The translations under genes and the position numbers were made by a program. A DNA stretch of 64,000 nt, from the NCBI GenBank assembly GCA_009760855.2, contig WPIO01000004.1, forward strand, positions 7,882,001 to 7,946,000, given 5' to 3'. This DNA is from Cristatella mucedo. Taxonomy: Eukaryota; Bryozoa; Phylactolaemata; Cristatellidae. Below are positions 55,101 through 64,000 of this stretch, in pieces (positions within the stretch are counted from its first letter, which is position 1; each line of letters opens with the position of its first letter). The notes beneath the pieces are model-generated. The model was not told the DNA's origin and did no database searches. It was given only the letters and a program-made list of their open reading frames with translations.

Positions 55101-55396
55101 AACTCACTGCGCGTTGGGTAACGCGTCTTGAATAAATATTGCGCACCCTTTGCGAGTTTGAAATATTCTTTTAGAAGAGCAGATGCCGAAAAGAGGCCAG
55201 TTGCGTAACGTTGTCACGGAGATCACCAGAAAGATGTTACTTGGATCGCAGGCGGTATTACCTTTACGCAGTCGATCGGGTACATTATGCAGTGCTCCAT
55301 TATTCCAGCCATGGCTCCGGCAAGCATATGTGTACTCGCCGAAACTGTGTCCGGGAGGGCCTCGTAGTCATCGATATCCGCCGCTCCGACCTCCAT
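44206..55396 (-). CDS. Mitoferrin (mitochondrial iron transporter, SLC25A28/37 family)
   Basis: Four exons on the minus strand, 55396-55262, 54844-54625, 48080-48024 and 44717-44206, join in phase to a complete 307-residue protein, close to the usual 300-340. Mitoferrins are inner-membrane carriers that import ferrous iron for heme and Fe-S cluster synthesis. All three carrier signatures are present: PIDCVK (residues 40-45), PADVVKQR (135-142) and PLDVCK (226-231). Family-typical segments include [47 protein letters not shown] and [14 protein letters not shown]. The start ATG has A at -3 and G at +4, with an in-frame TAA four codons upstream. The N-terminus is shorter than in vertebrates. The 6.5-kb second and 3.3-kb third introns contain several LINE copies. 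No poly(A) signal is obvious. Confidence 0.92.
44990..45528 (+). mobile_element. LINE-A copy in mitoferrin intergenic flank
   Basis: It starts at ttgacttcaaggttttgtcg. The frame 45009-45290 encodes [20 protein letters not shown] through [14 protein letters not shown] full 3' UTR follows, with the tail ending (ATT)n at 45528. It lies in the third mitoferrin intron, antisense to the gene. Confidence 0.85.
45830..46305 (+). mobile_element. LINE-C copy, 5' truncated
   Basis: It contains a decayed block like NLKSFGD (caacctcaaatccttcggtg), then a 3' UTR similar to that at 13960-14290. The tail reads cccggagagagattaagctc and (ATT)n. It lies in the third mitoferrin intron. Confidence 0.6.
46320..46480 (+). 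mobile_element. LINE 3' UTR remnant
   Basis: It shares tgctgcaattgtgcttactg-like and ctgtcactaa blocks with the element at 27320-28018 and ends in a diverged GCGC tail. No coding part remains. Confidence 0.5.
46625..47595 (+). mobile_element. LINE-B copy with a large internal deletion
   Basis: The left part encodes the end of the endonuclease ([10 protein letters not shown]-like, [26 protein letters not shown]). At about 47050-47075 it jumps to the RT C-terminal region (tcaacggacacagagtaaac onward), skipping the catalytic RT. The 3' UTR and a decayed CATTA tail follow. It lies in the third mitoferrin intron. Confidence 0.8.
48024..48080 (-). CDS. Mitoferrin exon 3 (57 nt)
   Basis: This small exon lies between tcgtttcag and gtaagt, phase 1 on both sides. 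It reads [18 protein letters not shown], equivalent to the family's third helix and second carrier signature. The residue before the signature Pro is Val, where I recall Asn in other mitoferrins. Confidence 0.88.
48297..48590 (-). mobile_element. LINE-A 3' UTR fragment
   Basis: It begins with a cacttgataaagcgccctc-like tail complement and continues through the cagcatgcac blocks. A 28-bp unit (atatggttactagcagcatg...) is duplicated at about 48460-48500. It lies in the second mitoferrin intron. Confidence 0.7.
48640..48775 (+). mobile_element. SINE-1 copy
   Basis: ccggcctggtttttgagcca, B box gtgggctcgagcaggg, tail gcccggatagagattaagtt. It sits between two LINE-A fragments in mitoferrin intron 2. 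Confidence 0.7.
48783..49139 (+). mobile_element. LINE-A 3' fragment
   Basis: It starts within the C-terminal coding part (aagcctggaactccctcccg), continues through the 3' UTR, and ends in a clean tail and (ATT)n at 49139. Confidence 0.8.
49200..49315 (+). mobile_element. SINE-1 fragment (B box and tail only)
   Basis: B box gtgggctcgagcccagcgg, then accttaacagtgatccagtt, a decayed tail. The A box half is missing or unrecognisable. Confidence 0.5.
49797..49918 (+). mobile_element. SINE-2 fragment
   Basis: cttcgaatcctgaggt (B-box-like), then gccactgcaagcggctgtga, gctcttctgtcgctttacaa, aagaggctgttaaatcagct and a (TATT)n end. It shares this body with the copy at 58016-58290. Confidence 0.65.
49920..50861. 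other. Unassigned GC-rich block in mitoferrin intron 2
   Basis: Open frames overlap on both strands (minus 50396-49989, plus 50023-50355). The minus frame contains [20 protein letters not shown] and [19 protein letters not shown], which read like protein, but I recognise no family. It may be part of another repeat. Confidence 0.3.
50862..52771 (+). mobile_element. LINE-A, longest copy, RT domain present
   Basis: Frames 50867-51607, 51647-52150 and 52261-52542 cover most of the RT protein: [106 protein letters not shown] and [13 protein letters not shown] at about 51605, a frameshift near 52140 and a small deletion near 52225 inactivate it. The endonuclease end is missing. The tail ends (ATT)n. 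It lies in the second mitoferrin intron, antisense. Confidence 0.92.
53395..53690 (-). mobile_element. Diverged LINE-A C-terminal fragment
   Basis: The frame 53676-53461 carries [20 protein letters not shown], equivalent to the AWNSLPT...[11 protein letters not shown] region. The (ATT)n tail is lost. Confidence 0.5.
53697..54140 (-). mobile_element. LINE-B related copy (variant subfamily)
   Basis: (TAATG)n at 53697, the LINE-B 3' UTR complement, and a frame with [20 protein letters not shown], a variant of [17 protein letters not shown]. It is 5' truncated. Confidence 0.75.
54455..54572 (-). mobile_element. LINE-A tail next to mitoferrin exon 2
   Basis: (AAT)n then cacttgataaagcgccctcg and caatctctttctaggcgctt. 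It is 5' truncated at about 54572, only about 50 bp downstream of the exon 2 donor, in the same orientation as the gene. Confidence 0.8.
54625..54844 (-). CDS. Mitoferrin exon 2
   Basis: The acceptor is gccgttttag and the donor is gtgagt, phase 0 in and phase 1 out. It begins [16 protein letters not shown], matching the mitoferrin loop after the first signature, and contains [20 protein letters not shown], which includes the second membrane helix. Confidence 0.92.
55262..55396 (-). CDS. Mitoferrin exon 1 (start codon)
   Basis: 45 codons run from ATG at 55396 to the donor gtaata (phase 0). It encodes an acidic N-terminus ([16 protein letters not shown]), then the first transmembrane helix and carrier motif ([19 protein letters not shown]). 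The start context is strong and an in-frame TAA lies just upstream. Confidence 0.88.
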
Positions 55397-58015
55397 GATA
55401 ACCGCTTACTGAGTGAGACCGGCAACGCCACGCGTAGACTAGTGAGAAGTTGTCTCCTTCTACAAACGCACGGCGTGTTCCGGTTTGCCTAGTTTCCGGG
55501 CGCCACCGGACGCGTTCAGTGATAAAGGCGTCTTTGCCGCTACAGTCTATCTACCCACTGTGTATATGACTGCACAATGAATAAAATTTTTCATCATAAT
55601 ATTTTAGTTAATAGTCTTACATACTCAGCATTACCGGGAACGTGTTCAAACTCAAATGGCGACCGTCCTATTAGGCCAACGTTTGGGTTTCGTAAGCCCA
55701 TTGAATTTCGTCCACGAGGAGCCTCAGGCACGTGCAGCGGTTGCATTCATCTTCCTTGGCACTTCCGGACCGTTTACCCGCTCCGGATCTGTTTGCCAGC
55801 ACCCAGAGAGCTGAACGAGATAGACACGTCATCAGCTTTTGGGGAAATGAAGAGTGGACAGTCAAAATTACGTTCTTTGCTATTGCAGGCTGACTGCTCA
55901 AATTGCCGACCGTCGCGGCATATATTGAGTTGATAATGACCAATAGTGCAGTCCCTCCGTCGCCGGGCTCTGCATAGTAGCAGTACCGAAAGTCTACACC
56001 TATTCGGTACCTGAAAACGCGCATTTAAAGTAACTTGCGTCTGACTTTAGGGACACATTATCCTCTGAAGACGGCTCTTCGTAGCTAGGGAAGGCTTAGG
56101 AGGAGTAGATCAAAGCAGCCTTCGTCTCCATGACTACGCTTGGTAGCAGCAGAGTCGGCGCATCTCGAGGCTATTGTGCACGGGGGGGGGTGGAAGGTGC
56201 AGCTCTCAGGTTAGCCGCGTTTGCCCTAGCGGGTTTAACTAGGGGCGACTAGAGCAACCTGTAGCGTGGATCTAGCCCAGCAGAACAGATCTGTCCAAGC
56301 AGAACCCGGGAAGGGGACCCATTAACAACTGGGAGCGGAGCCATGGGGCAATCTGACAGCGAGATCTACCGGGGTTGGAATAGAGCTTCGGGCAGACGCC
56401 GTGGTCAGGACGAGAACCGACTAATACGCTACATTAACCAAAGGGCTAGGTCGGTAGGCAGGCGAAAGAATGCCACCGGCCCTTTAATAGCCTACATTAA
56501 CTGCGGCTCGAGGCTGGTAAGCAGGCGCAGGAATGCCATCAGCCGAGGGCTTGAAGTGAATTGGCAAAATGGAAATACCTAGAATGAACATCAAGAGTTG
56601 GGTCCAAGAGAACAGCAACCACGCTCTCGAGTTAGGGAGTTCTGAGGCGAGCGAATAAAAGTAAGATCACTTATAAGACCGCTCGGGGCTGCAGCTTCAG
56701 TAGCTCAAGCGAGAGACTACGCTTCGAGAGCGCGAGAGTTTGAACCTTCGGCGACGAACAGCCAAGTGTAACTTAGACTTCGCAGGTGTGTTACACCGGC
56801 AACTCTGTTAGCCGCTCACATCTTGTTGTGCTGTAGCGGTCCGCCTTCGGGGTCGGGACTATTTGCTAGCGATTGCAGGCATTCGGAGGCTTGTTATATC
56901 CGCACTTTCGGAGCTCGATAGTTAAACTCAGTCGGACCCGCTCCCGAGGCGTAAAAGCGCTTTCGCTGGCATGTCGCCGCCACTTACCCGCCAACGATAA
57001 ACTGTCGCTTTCGGCGCCCATTTGTGGCCGCCAGCGTTTTAGTCCGAACTACGGTGCTGCATTGCACGGTCTAACGGCAAAGCACCGGGGGAGGGGGACT
57101 GGCGCTTTCGCAGTTACAATTGCATATCTGTGTGTGTGTGCCTGCGTTCGTGCGTGCGTGCGTTCGTAGTCCAAAGAGCGGTGCCGGCCGAACTCCGATA
57201 CCAAGGTGCACTGATGCAAACGTGGCGTGCTGCTTCGACGTTCGGACGGAGCTAGGCCGAAAACACAGCGCTCGAAACTGCGCCTGGACCGTTCGGACAG
57301 AGCACGACGCACGACGACTACCGGCGACGCCTGAATCTTGAGTCGCGGCTAGCGAATTGCAGGTGCAGTACCGTTACTAGCAGGTACGCCGAGCCGATCA
57401 GTAGCCGCAACACGGTAGCGACGAAGAGTGCCTATGCCTTAGTATAACAAGTACTTTACAGTATCGCAGGGTTATCGGCCTTCAACAGCGGCCTCGACGT
57501 ACACCAACGGCTTCGTGACCCAGAGCTCCGATCAACTCAAACGCTTAGCTAAACTTCGGAAACGCAGCTAACTGCCAATGTAATGGCGTCGGCTTTTATG
57601 CGGCCTATGAATTGAAATGGCTAGGAGCCAATTATGCGATAATTATCGCATAATCTTCTAGTCTTTAGATTTCAGGAATCGTAAATAATGATTATCAGTC
57701 ATAATCTGGTTGATTTAGCTTTCGCTGCCATTTCAGCACGCCATGCACTTTATATTTAACTGCTCACTTAATTCTTTCTTCTTAACAGCTTTTATTCAGA
57801 TCGCTCGAAACCATTGGAACACTCGAAAACTCAATTCGGCGGGAAATAACGAACGAATCGAAGTTTCTCCCCATCGCAGTTAGGTTATGCTGGCGATATT
57901 CACGTGAGTATGTTGGTACTCACCAACTCGTCATTTCTTTTATTACCTTCTGTACATTAAAGCATGAAATTTATATTTCTAAACTAGAAAGTTTATATTA
58001 CCGCAAATAATAAAT
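55397..58015. other. Region upstream of mitoferrin
   Basis: This should contain the mitoferrin promoter (to the right of 55396, GC-moderate, no TATA box seen). A (TGTG/TGCG)n patch lies at about 57125-57170. No gene is supported apart from the small repeat-bearing frame at 56343. Confidence 0.4.
56343..56582 (+). CDS. Arg-rich small open frame with internal repeat, coding status unknown
   Basis: A 79-codon ATG frame. Two 62-63 bp tandem units (56421-56482 and 56483-56545) encode LIRYINQRARSVGRRKNA and LIAYINCGSRLVSRRRNA, and the stretch before them (EIYRGWNRASGRRRGQ) may be a third, older unit. It lies upstream of the mitoferrin start on the opposite strand. I recognise no family; it may be chance or repeat-derived. 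Confidence 0.25.
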   Translation: MGQSDSEIYRGWNRASGRRRGQDENRLIRYINQRARSVGRRKNATGPLIAYINCGSRLVSRRRNAISRGLEVNWQNGNT

Positions 58016-58290
58016 AAATACTAGTTGATTTAACAGCCTCTTTTGTATAGCGACAAATACTAGTTGATTTAACAGCCTCTTTTGTATAGCGACAGAAGAG
58101 CGTTTACGGCTATCTCTTCCGCTTGCAGTGGCAACAACGGATTGCCCACCGCAGGATTCGAACCCACGACATCGGGACCGAAAAATTAGGTAAAAGTACG
58201 TTTGATAATAAAAATTATTGCAAACTATTACAATATTTCATACAACTTCCCTCCACTACAGGTTCTTACCACCACGCTACCGGATAGCAC
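58016..58290 (-). mobile_element. SINE-2 copy with tandem tail duplication
   Basis: On the minus strand there is an A-box-like ggtagcgtggtggtaagaac, an AT-rich stretch, a B box gggttcgaatcctgc, then gccactgcaagcggaagaga and the body shared with 49797-49918. The last 39 bp of the body occurs twice in tandem (58016-58054 and 58055-58093). Confidence 0.65.
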
Positions 58291-58869
58291 GCCAGTAGGG
58301 TGGGCTCGTCAGCTGCCTTTCCTAGGCAAAGTTGGAGTTTGCTTGGAGTTTTGATTTTCCTCGGATACAGACCGGACTAGTAACGAATAACAGTCTGTCT
58401 AACAATTGCACCATTATTTTCACCACCATTCGAAGTGTTGATGGACGATGTCATCAGGGAAAGGATGAATAAGGTCTTTTCCGCAAAGCTTGTACGGTTA
58501 GTATTTGATAATTTTCTTGTTATTCTGTAACCATTCCATGTGGCATAGCGAAAATCTGCTTTAATTTTATCTAAGGACGTGCTCAGCCGTTCTGTTCAAG
58601 CAAAGTCCCTCGGATCAATGTTCAGCCGTGTAGAGACGTGTATTCAAATCGATTGTCATAGTCAGGTCACACCGTCTGCTCGAGCCGAGAGTGTCGGATC
58701 GCTGTAGCCCGATATAGGTAAACGAGCAGCTATCGCTCATAATCCCGAGATGGCTGCACACACTTTCCTCCCCGCGCTAGAGAGCGGCCTCGGGCGACTC
58801 CTATCGTGGTTTGGACCTTTACCTGATTTCTCCGCGATACCTTCGGGTATTCCGCTGCTATCTTCGCTG

Positions 58870-61800
58870 TGACTATTTATAAGCTGTCCTCGGATATGCT
58901 ACACAAATCAGGACTTGCTTAGCATATGGTGCGATGTCACCATTAGTCGATACCTACCGGCGGGCTTTCTTCAGCAGGTCAATGAGAACCTTCCTGCATC
59001 CTGCGTTCGCCCTATCAACAGCTCGGCTATCAAACCAACGACCCGTAAGTTTAAAGCACTGAATAGTACTTGTTGTGGTAGTAGCCCACCAGCCGTGGCC
59101 GAGCACGTTGTGAAACGTCGACGCGAACTTCATTGCCGTCGCCCATTTATTGGACGGCCTATTAAATTCCGCCAACTAAATTTTCGCTCCCTAAAAACCA
59201 AGGGGTTACTTATCCGCAATCAGGTGGTCCAGGAGAAGCTAGATGCATTTCTGCTTACCAAAACCTGGATGACACCTTGTTCCAGTAGCTGTATTTCTGA
59301 GACCACTCCACCCGGGTTCTCGTTCTATCAGTCCATTCGTTCTGACAAGGTTGGTGGCTGGGTTGCAATTGTTATTCGCGAATCGTTTGGCTATAAGATG
59401 TGCAGTTTCTCGCATGGGCCATCGTTTGAATCGGTTGCAATTAGGTCTTCATCAAAGACAATCCCTCTCACTGTTGTGATATACCGGCCTCCTGGCTGTC
59501 TAAACTTGTTTATAGAGGCCTCGCTAAAGTATTTGTGTGTGACAGGCCGTTACTGATCGTAGGAGACTTCAATATTCACGTTGATAACCCAAGCAACAGC
59601 CAGGTCCGCTCATTTCTTGACTGTCTGGAGAATTTTGGTTTGGTCCAACACATTAATCATACCACCCACGTCGGTGGCTATATTCTAGATCTCGTGATCA
59701 CTTAGGATGTCCTCCCCACTGACCTTATGGTGTGCCCACTGACCCTCTCGGATCATAGTTCGGTCTCGTTTACTGTTTCTTCTCCCTTGTACGTACATGG
59801 TAATGTCGAACTTGTCAAACGACGTAACTTACAAAGCATTGACACGGACAAGTTTTTGAAATCTGTTTGCGATGCAGGTCTTCTTGATCTACATTCAGAC
59901 TCGACCGGCAGCTTCAATACCCTCACTGATGCAATGAGCATGACACTCAGGGGTGCTCTTGACAAGCATGCTCCAGTTCATTCTATTCGTGTTCAAAGTC
60001 TTGGAGATTCCTTCCAATTTACAAAAAAAATTCCTAGAGATGCGCCGGGATAAGCGCAGGCTTATACGCCGTTTCAAGAAATCGGGTTCTGATGCAGATC
60101 TAGTCCATTTCAAAGACTTCCTTCGAGTTTACACCCGAAAGCTTAAACAAGCCAGGGCTTCTTTTTTCATCCGAAAGCTGAATTCCTGCCAGTCGGACAC
60201 TAAACAGATTTATAAGACAGTAAACCATTTACTGGCCAATGCTGAGAGGTCTGACTCCCCAGATATTAAGGACTCAGCCGAAAGGTTTTCAGCATTCTTT
60301 ACTGAAAAAATTGTGCACATTCGTGCCTCTATTAAGCCCCCTCCAACTAAAGCAATCGCGGTTCCACAACCTGTGACCTTCCTTAAAAGGTTCTCCGAGG
60401 TTTCTGCATACGATTTTGCTACCTTAATAAGGTAAAGCAAAAAGAGCTCGTCTCCTGAAGACCCTATACCATCATCTCTGTGGTCTTCACTGGCAGTCCA
60501 ACTTAGCCCTGCCATAACCAAGATTGTATATGCTTCTCTGGGGAAAGGAGTCGTTCCCAAGTCCTTTAAATCGGTAATCGTTAGACCCATACTTAAAAGC
60601 CTGGATTAGACAAATAGGTTCTTGCAAAATATCGCCCTGTTTCATTTCTTGTCAAAGATTCTTGAAAAAATTGTTGCTAAGCAGCTGGTTGAACATATTG
60701 AAAAGAATGAAATGTCTGAAGCACATTTCAATCAGGGTTCAACAGGCAGCACTCCACTGAAACTGCTCTTTTCCGTGTTAACAATGACATTCTACGTGGC
60801 AACGATGACGGGAATGTCACTGCCCTAGCTCTGCTAGATATGTCTGCGACCTTCGACACCATTGATCACGATGTTCTGCTTGAACGATTGAGAACAACGA
60901 TCGGTCTGGCTGACGAAGCACTGGCGTGGCTTAAATCGTACTTGTCTGGTCGTGTTCAATCCGTGTCGTGTAAGGGTCAGGTTTCACACACGAGAAGGAT
61001 CACCTGTGGAGTCCCTCAAGGGTCTGTACTTGGTCCCTTGCGGTTCTCCATTTATACACAATCTCTGGGAAAAGTGATTAAGGCCCATGGAATAGGATAT
61101 CCCTTTTATGCTGACGATACTCAGCTGTATTTGTCATTCAAACCGTCGGAATCTGCTGCAGCAACTGAAAAATTGAATGCTTGCCTTGCCAATGTTTCAT
61201 CCTGGATGTCGGAAAACTTCCTGAAATTAAATGACAGTAAAACCGAACTAATTCTCATAGGACACCCTAAGCGTGTGGCTGGATTAATAAAAGGCTTTGC
61301 TCTTCTAATAGGTGATGCTATCGTGCGACCATCACCACGTGCTCGAAATTTAGGTGTCGTTTTCGACAGCTGCCTCAATTTTAAAAGCTTCATTCAGAAG
61401 ACTGCTTCTGCAGCTAGCCATCACGTCCGATCCCTATCCAAGATTAGGAGCTGTCTTCCACAGTCGCTTGCAAAAAATTTAACTAGCTCCTGAGTTCTGT
61501 CTCGGCTTGATTATTGCAATTCCCTATTGGCTGGGCTACCAAAAAAAGCGATTAGGCCACTGCAGCTGACTATGAATATGGCTGCAAGGCTAGTCTTCAA
61601 GTCCCAGAAGTTTGAGCACGTGTCTCCTTTGCTAAAAGAGCTAGAATGGATGCCGGTTGACCACCGGGTTCAGAGCAAGGTTCTTACGCAGACCCACAAG
61701 GCCCACCACGGCTTAGCTCCTTCGTACCTAGCTGAACTGCTGCACTAGTTTCAGCCTCTTCGCGCCCTCAGGTCCTGTGTGGACAATAAATTAGCTGTCT

Positions 61801-62158
61801 CATTCCTCCGCTTAAAGACCGTTGGTGGCAGAAGCTTTTGCTCTGCAGGTCCTAGACTGTGGAACTCGCTTCCACAATTCTTAGGCAACGACGACTACTC
61901 TCCTACTGCCGACTATGGTTCATCCTTTTCAGCGGTCCTGAGCTGCTACTTCCATGCTACTCACTACCTCAACTGCTCTCCTGACTCTGCTATGCTTCCC
62001 ACTTTCTCTTTATTGCGTGAGACGAAGTCTGTTGGCTACCGAATGCGTACCGAAAGCAGCTTAGGCTGTGAGTGCGCTATACAAAACTCCCCTACGTAAC
62101 ACCAGCATGGTCTTTATGCCTTTGTGGAGTTACAGACGGAGATACATCACATTACACT
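58870..62158 (+). mobile_element. LINE-B, longest copy (endonuclease plus reverse transcriptase)
   Basis: Endonuclease-like motifs come first: KLDAFLLTKTW, VGGWVAIVI, VVIYRPPG, then after a frameshift LLIVGDFNIHVD, LDLVIT and LSDHSSVSF. The connector is at 59953-60435 and the RT at 60622-61493 ([60 protein letters not shown]). The C-terminal part runs 61527-62099. At least four frameshifts or stops break it. The tail is gatacatcacattacac. The start is set by the first recognisable coding block; a 5' UTR may begin earlier. Confidence 0.88.
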
Positions 62159-64000
62159 AGACGAGCTGCATCGTGTTGTCCCTTATTTCGCCAATTTTCT
62201 CAGAGGCAGCAGCTTTGACACGTTATACTGAGGAGTAGTGTGCCGGTGCACTTTCTGGAGAAAAACTTTGACATAAATGTAAACATGGTCTCGTACTGGT
62301 AGGCCCATTGGGCAGAGGCTACGGATTTGAGCCCTGGCCTACCTATCTACCCGCCTCCCAGAAAGGCTACCCAAAAGACATGCATGGGACAGAATACGAA
62401 CCCATAATACACGCGCCCATAATACACGAACTCGGAAGCCTTGGCAACACCTCTCTGCAGGCTAGCAAGCTTCGAATAAGCGGCAACCAGGCTTACAGAA
62501 AGGATCTAGAGGTTTTCGGTCAGCGCCTATTCTAGACACAACTTCAGACTCTCCAATCGAAGTTATCTCCAAATATCTTTTGGCTCGACTGCAGACGTCT
62601 GTCTGCTGGGCCGGGTCTTGCCTCTTGGCCCAACGGAAATGAGGTATATGGATTTTTGGATCAGGGCTCTGTAACCCCTCCCCGGGCAATGCTCCAAGCC
62701 GCCTTCCAGCTCGCTCTTTCTCGGTCACTGCATTGAATAGCTCTTATCGATTAGTCGCCGAGCCATCTAGAATCAAGGGGCTACTTTAAAATGAGCGTGT
62801 AGACTGAGCGTTGCTTGTGCAACGAGCCCCATATAACACACGGAATGATTTCTTTCACAACGCCTTGATACGGTTGCGCCGCCGCCGATGCCGCGAAGTT
62901 GTCCGAAATCCGTTAGCTGCTGCAATAGGCAAACTGCTCCACTGCCACCGACACCAACCCTTCACACTTCTATTTCTATCACACCCCGATGTCTATTAAA
63001 ACATATGCTAGAGCAGCGCTTATTGTTTCTTACTGAATTTTAAGCCATTTGCAGTCCCATTGAAAGTCCCTTGCATTTCTCTTGTGACTCCCTCTTACCA
63101 TCAGAGGTCAATTGTGACAGTATCAACCCCCTCCGCTTACCAATACTTTCATTATAATAGTTTTCTTATCTCATTGTTACTCTGACTTTAAAAAATCTTC
63201 TCTTTCTTAAACTGAATGTTTTCAACACTCCTTTCGAGAATCCATCTGTCTTCCATGTACCAAGTTTTGGCTGATTTATTACTCACTGGGCCCTAGTGCT
63301 CACACTAACGTCACAAGGTCTCATTCTTGATCAGATTGTCTTTCGCGATCGTACACTTTCAACTCTTTATATTACCAACATCTGCATATGCGATCACATA
63401 TAGTTCTTTAACTCACTGCTGTTTTTATCTTCATCGTGAATAAAAAATTGTCTGCGAATCCCAAAAAGTTAAGAGTTGATATCAACGCTGTTTGTTAGAA
63501 TATCATCATCGCCACTTCCGCTTAATTCTCAATTTGATCGACACTCGCTGGTAAAATACCAAGACACAATAATTTCCGGTTTATTAGAGATTTGATTTTG
63601 AATCTCCGACTAAGCACAATTCACACTTTAGCCAATATTGTCTATGGTTTGCTGAAGCTATTAAGCAATGGAAGCGCGAACTTGAATGAAACATTTCAAA
63701 CTCACATCTGATTGTTTATCAACTGGCATTCAAGTATTTGAGAAATATAGCAGATCGTATGTCAGGTTTTATATCGCAATAATCGATCAGAGCCAAGTCC
63801 AAGTGAGCTTCTACATCAAAACTAAGCAGTAACTCTTTCGCAGTTAAACGATTCTAATTGTCGATCACCAACTATCTCCGAAACCACACGCAAATCAGCT
63901 CATTACTATATTACTCTTGTTGGAACGTATCCGATCGCTTTGATAACTTTTTCGTTTTCGAGATTGTCAAAATCAGAGTTCATGCCCGAGATGACATTCA
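62159..64000. other. Right end, no supported gene
   Basis: A faint tRNA-like stretch near 62288-62345 (tactggtaggccca, ggatttgagccctgg) may be a third SINE type. From 62800 on, the sequence is AT-rich without features. Confidence 0.4.

Noticed and set aside
62288-62345. Third tRNA-derived SINE
   Set aside because: Only a weak B-box-like match and no second copy in the window.

Overview
The window is nuclear DNA from an animal, most likely an invertebrate. Coding sequence is cut into many short exons bounded by good GT/AG splice sites, introns and spacers are full of non-LTR retrotransposon (LINE) fragments and tRNA-derived SINEs, and there are long (GA), (CT), (TA) and (GATA) microsatellites. 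No bacterial operons, CRISPR array or phage genes are visible. I cannot name the species.

Left half (about 1-31.3 kb, + strand): one large gene for a long coiled-coil protein. I joined 18 visible exons from 771 to 31309 with consistent splice phases. They give 898 residues: about 710 of mostly charged heptad-rich helix, then an acidic (Asp/Glu runs) and Lys/Pro/Ala-rich disordered tail ending at a TGA. The first visible exon begins at a splice acceptor, so the true start lies to the left. Thirteen introns in a row are phase 0, and several exons are only 30-66 nt. I do not recognise the family with confidence.

Middle (31.3-44 kb): mostly dead LINE and SINE copies. One LINE at about 32.7-34.2 kb carries a perfect 71-bp copy of the splice acceptor and last exon of the coiled-coil gene, in frame, in place of a deleted part of its own reverse transcriptase. 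At 41.86-42.40 kb there are two or three exon-like blocks of an unidentified + strand gene that ends at a TAG.

Right half (44.2-55.4 kb, - strand): a complete mitoferrin (SLC25A28/37-type mitochondrial iron carrier) gene. It has four exons and encodes 307 residues with all three carrier signature motifs. Its large introns hold many LINE copies. Beyond its start codon, 55.4-64 kb holds no gene I can support, but does hold the longest copy of the second LINE family (about 58.9-62.2 kb) and a second SINE family.

Two main LINE families recur. LINE-A ends in a GCGC...(ATT)n tail and LINE-B in a (CATTA)n tail; both carry L2/CR1-like reverse transcriptase motifs and all copies are broken. SINE-1 has tRNA-like A and B boxes and ends in a tail closely related to that of LINE-A, which suggests LINE-A machinery mobilises it. 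The two recognised genes have no evident functional link.
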